Shown here piece by piece: positions 59,703-64,000 of a DNA stretch of 64,000 nt. This DNA is from Flavobacteriales bacterium UBA1993 (lineage in GTDB: Bacteria > Bacteroidota > Bacteroidia > Flavobacteriales_G > Salibacteraceae). The DNA lies in NCBI GenBank assembly GCA_002336485.1, contig DDCZ01000078.1:33976-97975 (forward strand). The letters are read 5' to 3'. Within the stretch, counting starts at the first letter, position 1, and every line of letters begins with the position of its first letter. The position numbers and the translations under genes were made by a program. The notes beneath the pieces were generated by a model, which saw only the letters and a program-made list of their open reading frames with translations, did not search any database and was not told the origin of the DNA.

Positions 59703-60437
59703 TCGATATGCCATTTCCTGGTGGATATAATTGTTGAGCTCTCGAGCAGAGCTTGAGAAAGTGAATGCCTGTTTTACGCGATGATAGTTTTTTTTATCAA
59801 TAGTGTATTGATACGCGTACTTAGCAAATTTCACCTGGTTAGACTCAAAGGTGAATGTGTGCATTAAAACAGCAACTTGAGATGCAGTTACGCGCCTTCC
59901 TTTCAAAGCGAAGCGCGCCTCGGAAAGTCTATCACGATCAAATAAGATGTTGCCCAAATAGATCTCTAATTCTCGAATCGCTGCTGGGGCCATAGCTTGC
60001 CTACGTCCTTGGACTGGGATTCGGTTTGACAGGTTATGCTGTTGTGCGCCATTTCGCGGTGGAGGTCTGCGCTCCATCGAACGTGAATTTGATCCAGTTT
60101 TTGACCTAGCATGACGTCGGTATGGCGAGTGGGAAATATAGTTCAGTTCAGCGACTCCATATTCGTCTAGATAGAAGGAGAAGTTTGAGGTACGATGGTG
60201 TTCAAGAAGAACGCGCTGCTCTAAAACTGATCTTTCATTCATCACAATCGTAACATCTACCACATTGGTGAACAAGTTCCCGATTAATACGGTTGGCATT
60301 GGGTGGATATTTGCGACCCGACCATTAATATAGACTTGAATGTGTTCTCCAAACTCACTTGAAATGTTTAATCCATTTGGCTGCGCCTGAATGGAAATAG
60401 CTTGGAATAAAGCGAAGAGTAAAATGAGATGCTTCAT
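59700..60437 (-). CDS. DUF4476 domain secreted protein
   Basis: About 245 residues from ATG 60437, which starts the signal peptide KHLILLFALFQAISIQAQ. The first half is beta-rich (PEGA-like), the middle is basic and low in complexity (RRHARSKTGSNSRSMERRPPPRNG), and residues about 160-240 are a DUF4476 helical domain: FALKGRRVTASQVAVLMHTF, FESNQVKFAKYAYQYTIDKKNY and FTFSSSARELNNYI. The function of DUF4476 is unknown. It is common in Flavobacteriia secreted proteins. Confidence 0.87.
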   Translation of the reverse strand: MKHLILLFALFQAISIQAQPNGLNISSEFGEHIQVYINGRVANIHPMPTVLIGNLFTNVVDVTIVMNERSVLEQRVLLEHHRTSNFSFYLDEYGVAELNYISHSPYRRHARSKTGSNSRSMERRPPPRNGAQQHNLSNRIPVQGRRQAMAPAAIRELEIYLGNILFDRDRLSEARFALKGRRVTASQVAVLMHTFTFESNQVKFAKYAYQYTIDKKNYHRVKQAFTFSSSARELNNYIHQEMAYR

Positions 60438-60531
60438 AACGTTTTGAATTAATTGTTCAATTACATTATGCGAGTAACGTGCCAAAGATGAATGGTGAGA
60501 TCGATCAACCAGAGGCCCTAGAAAATTGGGC

Positions 60532-60559
60532 AAAAAAAAGGCCCCGATTTCGGAGCCTT
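60532..60559 (-). terminator. Intrinsic terminator of rplS
   Basis: On the minus strand AAGGCTCCG, loop AAAT, CGGGGCCTT (one G-U pair), followed by eight T. Confidence 0.9.
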
Positions 60560-60566
60560 AATATTC

Positions 60567-60932
60567 TTAGTAGTTCTTTCGATTGTATCGCTCTTTGATT
60601 CGAGCTGATTTTCCTTTTCTTTCCCGAAGGAAGAAGATTCTGGAGCGTCTAACTCTACCGCGCTTCAGTCTTTCAATTTTATCTATCAATGGACTGTTGT
60701 AAGGGAAGATTCTCTCTACGCCAACACCACTTGCCATTTTTCTTACTGTAAACGTTTCAGTAGAGCCATCGCCTCTTCTTTGAAGCACAACACCTTGGAA
60801 AACCTGAACACGTTCCTTGCTTCCCTCTTTAATCTTATAGTGAACAGCAATAGTATCTCCACTATTGAAAACTGGTAAATCTGATTTAGGATTTACCTCA
60901 TTTATTATGTCTTGCATTACAACTTTGGCCAT
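60567..60932 (-). CDS. rplS: 50S ribosomal protein L19
   Basis: A 121-residue ribosomal protein with DTIAVHYKIKEGSKERVQVFQG, the QRRGDGSTETFTVRK loop, GVGVERIFPYNSPLIDKIE and the final KGKSARIKER. L19 lies at the 30S-50S interface. The usual rplS-trmD pairing is present, with trmD upstream. A separate -7 box in the gap suggests extra transcription of rplS alone. Confidence 0.98.
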   Translation of the reverse strand: MAKVVMQDIINEVNPKSDLPVFNSGDTIAVHYKIKEGSKERVQVFQGVVLQRRGDGSTETFTVRKMASGVGVERIFPYNSPLIDKIERLKRGRVRRSRIFFLRERKGKSARIKERYNRKNY

Positions 60933-60952
60933 AGCTCAAAAAATTCAGGGTG

Positions 60953-60960
60953 CAAAGATA
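60953..60960 (-). promoter_or_regulatory. Candidate -7 box for rplS
   Basis: TATCTTTG on the minus strand, a perfect TAnnTTTG, in the 43-base gap between trmD and rplS, 20 bases before the rplS ATG. No TTG is placed at -33. Confidence 0.45.
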
Positions 60961-60975
60961 GATTTTTACTAATAG

Positions 60976-61671
60976 TTATTGGTCACTTGTTGCTTTTTTA
61001 TTCCAAAGATCTGGTCGGCGCTCTTTTGTGCGCTTTTCTGCCTCTGTTTGACGCCATTCGTCGATGGCTTTGAAGTTCCCAGAAAGCAAGACTGGAGGCA
61101 CTTTCCAGCCTTTGTACTCGGCTGGTCGGGTGTAAACTGGAGGCGCAAGTAAATCGTCTTGAAATGAGTCACTTAATGCCGATGTTTCGTCATTTAACAC
61201 TCCCGGAATAAGTCTGATAATTGCGTCGCTAATCACGGCCGCGCCCAATTCACCTCCAGAGAGCACGTAATCTCCAATTGAAATTTCAGAGGTTATGTAT
61301 TGTTCTCGAATTCGCTGGTCAATTCCCTTATAATGACCGCAGAGAATGATGATGTTTTGTTTTAGCGAAAGTGTGTTCGCCATACCTTGATCGAATCGTT
61401 TTCCATCAGGCGTCATAAAGATCACGTCGTCGTATTTACGCTCGTCGCACAGCTTGGTGATTATGGTTTCAATGGGTTCTATCATCATTACCATACCCGC
61501 ACCTCCTCCAAATTGGTAATCATCGATTTGTCGGTGCTTCCCAGAGCCATAATCTCTCAGATCGTGAATGTGTACTTTAACAAGTTTTGAGTCGATCGCT
61601 CGCTTTAGAATGGAATCTGCAAAGGGACTTTCAAGAAGCTTCGGAAGGGCCGTTATGATATCTATGCGCAT
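60976..61671 (-). CDS. trmD: tRNA (guanine-N1)-methyltransferase TrmD
   Basis: A 231-residue SPOUT methyltransferase that makes m1G37 in tRNAs. It shows the QFGGGAGMVM motif, the SAM trefoil knot ILCGHYKGIDQRI, EISIGDYVLSGGELGA and the RPAEYKGWKVPPVLLSGN end. GTG 61674 is directly followed by ATG 61671; the ATG gives the usual MRIDIIT start. It begins about five bases after the stop of the TPR-like gene, and rplS follows. Confidence 0.97.
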   Translation of the reverse strand: MRIDIITALPKLLESPFADSILKRAIDSKLVKVHIHDLRDYGSGKHRQIDDYQFGGGAGMVMMIEPIETIITKLCDERKYDDVIFMTPDGKRFDQGMANTLSLKQNIIILCGHYKGIDQRIREQYITSEISIGDYVLSGGELGAAVISDAIIRLIPGVLNDETSALSDSFQDDLLAPPVYTRPAEYKGWKVPPVLLSGNFKAIDEWRQTEAEKRTKERRPDLWNKKATSDQ

Positions 61672-61676
61672 CACAA

Positions 61677-62441
61677 TTAGTCTTCTTCAATGGTGCCAAC
61701 GGCATAAATCTTTTTGTAATGCGATTTTAGTGCAGCATCATCTGGCACTAACTGGCGAGCAAAAGTCATTGTTTCTTGCGCCTCGTCTACTCGATTTACC
61801 TCGGATAAGTAATTGGTGTATCCTACAAATGCCTTAATCAGTATGTCATAGGTAACATCGTCCTTCACCCAGGCGTCACGAGCATCTTGCGCTCTCAAGG
61901 TATCGAGCGCAGTTTTTGCCAACTTTTCGCCTTGTCCAGCATTCTTCGCCATGATATCTGCCACGCCATTCATGAAAAGAACATTGACATCATCTGGAAT
62001 CACCTTCTGGATTCTTCTGAATTCGCTCGAAGCTTTTCGGTAATTGCCGTCGTTATAATAGAACTTAGCATTGAATAGCGCTTCTTCTCGGATCTTGTCT
62101 AGTAGTTCTCGATTTGCCTCGTAGATCTCTCCCGTCTTATCCTTCTTGCGAAATTTATAGGCGTATTTCAGAGCGTCCTTCAGTGGGTCGTCAAACTCCT
62201 GATCAAATTTTTCGGGTTGAACATGCGCTTGATAGAAGCACAATGCCATGTATAAATATGGTTCAGGTTCGCGGCTGTACTTATCCTTTTGGGAATATCG
62301 CTCCGCTTTGTACGCGCACTTGTCGTATTCCTCCATGGTGTAGAGGTCAAACAATTTTTGAAAATCGCTATTCTTGACCTGCGCCTCCGAAGTGAATGCA
62401 CAAAGGGTAAAAAGAAGTATCGCGTACCAAGACTTTTTCAT
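61677..62441 (-). CDS. TPR-like secreted protein upstream of trmD
   Basis: About 254 residues from ATG 62441, giving the signal KKSWYAILLFTLCAFTSEAQ; ATG 62450 is an alternative. The mature part is helical, with TPR-like pairs (KLFDLYTMEEYDKCAYKAERYSQ, YLYMALCFYQAHV, ALFNAKFYYNDGNYRKASSEF, VLFMNGVADIMAKNAGQG). It is probably a periplasmic scaffold. It is co-transcribed with trmD-rplS by position. No specific function known. Confidence 0.83.
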   Translation of the reverse strand: MKKSWYAILLFTLCAFTSEAQVKNSDFQKLFDLYTMEEYDKCAYKAERYSQKDKYSREPEPYLYMALCFYQAHVQPEKFDQEFDDPLKDALKYAYKFRKKDKTGEIYEANRELLDKIREEALFNAKFYYNDGNYRKASSEFRRIQKVIPDDVNVLFMNGVADIMAKNAGQGEKLAKTALDTLRAQDARDAWVKDDVTYDILIKAFVGYTNYLSEVNRVDEAQETMTFARQLVPDDAALKSHYKKIYAVGTIEED

Positions 62442-62520
62442 TCCAATCATAATTTCATTAAATCAATTAGCGCGCCATGCGAATAGATTATGACCTTTGG
62501 CACATAAATAATTCGAACGC

Positions 62521-63072
62521 ATGATTGATTCAGGTGCCAAAATTAGCGTACAGGATACTGAAGAAGGACAACTAATTACAATTTATCCACAATTAAAATC
62601 GTGGCAGAAAATCGCGTTGCGCATTTGGATCGCGGTTTGGGCTGTAACGGGACTGTTGGGGATCATGAGCATGCTCGGAACTAGCGAGGGAGATCAGTAT
62701 TTATACCTGTTTGTTTTTACCATCCTCTGGATCTACTTTTTGTATTATGCAATCCGTTCGGTTATTTGGCATCAAAATGGGCACGAGTTACTGCGTATTG
62801 GAGCTGAAAACCTTGATTACAAGCGATCTTGGGGATCCTACGGAAAGGCTATATCGTATGACTTAGGTACGATCAAAAATTTAGGGTTGGTCAATCTTGA
62901 CGGAAAAACATTCGCGAAAACCTACCAAGATGCTTTTTGGACAGTTGGTGGCGAAAAAATCGGATTTGAGTATCTGGGGAAAAAGGTGGTAATTGGATTG
63001 CGACTTTCTGATAAGGAAGCGAAAGACGTGATCAAGCGCATAAATAAGGGTAAGCGGAAGCCGGCGAAGTAA
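62521..63072 (+). CDS. Hypothetical small membrane protein
   Basis: A 183-residue protein with two membrane helices (about 30-48, LRIWIAVWAVTGLLGIMSM, and 60-78, YLYLFVFTILWIYFLYY) and then a cytoplasmic beta-rich domain that may be PH-like (HELLRIGAENLDYKRSW, FGYEYLGKKVVIGLRLS). A basic tail ends it (INKGKRKPAK). No family is recognised. It stands alone; nothing clear precedes it except a divergent 79-base gap. Confidence 0.75.
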   Translation: MIDSGAKISVQDTEEGQLITIYPQLKSWQKIALRIWIAVWAVTGLLGIMSMLGTSEGDQYLYLFVFTILWIYFLYYAIRSVIWHQNGHELLRIGAENLDYKRSWGSYGKAISYDLGTIKNLGLVNLDGKTFAKTYQDAFWTVGGEKIGFEYLGKKVVIGLRLSDKEAKDVIKRINKGKRKPAK

Positions 63073-63075
63073 TTG

Positions 63076-63828
63076 TTATAGCACGTTGTTCAGAATCGCG
63101 CTGACCTCATTGGCTCTGGTTAGCGTCATCATATGAGAACCATTCTTAACCACGTGAGTAGCATCAATGCGCTTAATGGGTAATGTATTATCATTCGTTC
63201 CGTGAATGTGGATAATCTCTGGATCGGAATCTAGTTTGTCCCAATTCATAATCATCTGTATACTACGCTTCGTGAAGACTTTGTTTTTCGACTTAAGCAT
63301 GGCCGAGCACACCTCAGCATGACTTTTTCGATCTGGCTCGAACAATGGCTGCGCGATGAGAGCCGCATACTTTAGAACATTCTTCGGTACAAGTTTGTAG
63401 AATGGGAGTATGCGTTGAATCCGATATTGCCACGGCAATTCAGCCCTGCACTTTGCGCTTGAAATCAGAATAACCTTCTCTGGATTTGTAAAGGTTTTTA
63501 TCTCGGATGAAATCATGCCTCCAAGCGATACGCCCACTAGTGAAAATGCATTGGATGTATCCATTGCCGCTGCCATTCGATGTGCATATGCATTCATCGT
63601 TTCTCCGCTTTCAGGAATTAAATAGGGAATATAGGTGACATTATATCGAGCAGTGTCCCAGTCAATTTCTTGATAAATTCGCTCGTCTGATCCTTGGCCA
63701 GACAGTAGATATAAGTTGGTTTTTTGGGCCGTCATATCGTGTGATGTTGAGATGAGCGCAACGAAAAATACCGTGTACAAAACAGCATATTGGATTCTGG
63801 AATTGGAAGTAAGATGTGGGCGAGACAT
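63076..63828 (-). CDS. Alpha/beta hydrolase
   Basis: A 250-residue hydrolase with an N-terminal signal or anchor segment (YAVLYTVFFVALISTSHDMTAQ). The fold is marked by LYLLSGQGSDERIY, the nucleophile elbow LVGVSLGGMISS (Ser), Asp in IHGTNDNTLP and His in VKNGSHMMTL. The triad is complete, but the substrate is unknown. It is convergent with the small membrane protein gene, three bases apart. Confidence 0.87.
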   Translation of the reverse strand: MSRPHLTSNSRIQYAVLYTVFFVALISTSHDMTAQKTNLYLLSGQGSDERIYQEIDWDTARYNVTYIPYLIPESGETMNAYAHRMAAAMDTSNAFSLVGVSLGGMISSEIKTFTNPEKVILISSAKCRAELPWQYRIQRILPFYKLVPKNVLKYAALIAQPLFEPDRKSHAEVCSAMLKSKNKVFTKRSIQMIMNWDKLDSDPEIIHIHGTNDNTLPIKRIDATHVVKNGSHMMTLTRANEVSAILNNVL

Positions 63829-63890
63829 TAAAAGAATGTAGATCTTAAATATAAGCCATGCCTCTTTCTCTCAGCGTTGAATAGAATTTC

Positions 63891-63898
63891 TAATTTCG
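63891..63898 (+). promoter_or_regulatory. Candidate -7 box for tRNA-Leu
   Basis: TAATTTCG, fitting TAnnTTYG, ends 19 bases before the tRNA 5' end. No TTG at -33. The spacing resembles that of tRNA-Lys. Confidence 0.45.
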
Positions 63899-63917
63899 CG
63901 CCTCCAATTATAATAAT

Positions 63918-64000
63918 GCCCGGGTGGTGAAATTGGTAGACATGCACGCTTGAGGGGCGTGTGTCGCAAGACGTGCTGGTTCGAGTCCAGTCCCGGGCAC
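63918..64000 (+). tRNA. tRNA-Leu (anticodon GAG), at the right edge
   Basis: Acceptor GCCCGGG pairs with CCCGGGC. The D arm is GTGAAATTGGTAGAC; the anticodon stem CACGC/GCGTG holds TTGAGGG, so the anticodon is GAG. A long variable arm (TGTCGCAAGACG) and the T arm CTGG-TTCGAGT-CCAG follow, as in class II tRNAs. The discriminator A is at 63999 and the last base of the window may start CCA. Confidence 0.95.

Noticed and set aside
1..64000. CRISPR arrays, insertion sequences, prophage or integrative elements
   Set aside because: I found no regularly spaced repeats, transposase or integrase motifs, or target-site duplications; both tRNA genes have no integrase beside them.

Overview
The window is a chromosomal segment of a Bacteroidota bacterium, most likely a marine or free-living member of the Flavobacteriia. 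The evidence is a PorP/SprF protein beside a giant PKD-repeat protein with a gliding-motility (type B) sorting domain, a Kelch protein with a type A type IX secretion (T9SS) sorting domain, a short four-region RpoD of 288 residues, a GAPDH with a long N-terminal extension, GWxTD and DUF4476 proteins, and promoters that fit the Bacteroidota TTG-N19/20-TAnnTTTG pattern. Gene density is high and many starts overlap the previous stop by 1-4 bases. I saw no insertion sequence, integrase, prophage or CRISPR array.

Layout. 1-7971: partial smpB, then a divergent envelope/secretion locus (OmpA/PD40 lipid-envelope protein and PorP/SprF on the minus strand, a 1464-residue PKD protein on the plus strand). 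8013-14124: tRNA-Lys, a GWxTD protein, an SLC13 permease with RCK_C domains, a Zn-finger protein with a diacylglycerol kinase, and a hybrid histidine kinase broken by one in-frame TAG. 14254-22057: minus-strand housekeeping genes: methylmalonyl-CoA mutase large and small subunits, a DivIC/FtsB-like protein, GAPDH, rpoD and a DegP-type protease. 22194-24510: dapF, an acetyltransferase and mltG, which overlap one another. 24516-27357: small lipoprotein, a glycosyltransferase fused to a degenerate sugar-phosphate transferase, recR.

27495-35221: the most unusual metabolic locus, a tightly packed plus-strand run of class III aminotransferase, nitrilase-family amidase, a long Orn/Lys/Arg decarboxylase, an ATP-grasp ligase and a T9SS Kelch protein. 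The enzyme set could make or break an amide of a diamine or polyamine, in the manner of the gamma-glutamyl-putrescine route but without its oxidases. The substrate cannot be read from sequence.

35256-45775: secreted/lipoprotein pair, prfC, a DUF1569-like protein, ndk, rlmI, a YdeI/OmpD-associated protein, a second GT2, an acyltransferase-like protein, aroK and a PyrR-like phosphoribosyltransferase. 45853-50838: a three-gene envelope signalling operon with a beta-propeller/Y_Y_Y/transmembrane/SpoIIE-like phosphatase protein at its centre. 50835-55323: TPMT-like methyltransferase, ribBA, hsp20 and a LytS/LytTR two-component pair. 55492-64000: several secreted proteins of unknown role, a prolyl oligopeptidase lipoprotein, DUF4476 protein, rplS-trmD with a TPR-like protein, a small membrane protein, an alpha/beta hydrolase and tRNA-Leu(GAG) at the right edge.

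No stretch longer than 300 bases lacks a gene or RNA. The best candidates for something undescribed are the 27.5-34 kb amine/amide operon, the 45.8-50.8 kb propeller-phosphatase operon, and the kinase interrupted by a single amber codon.
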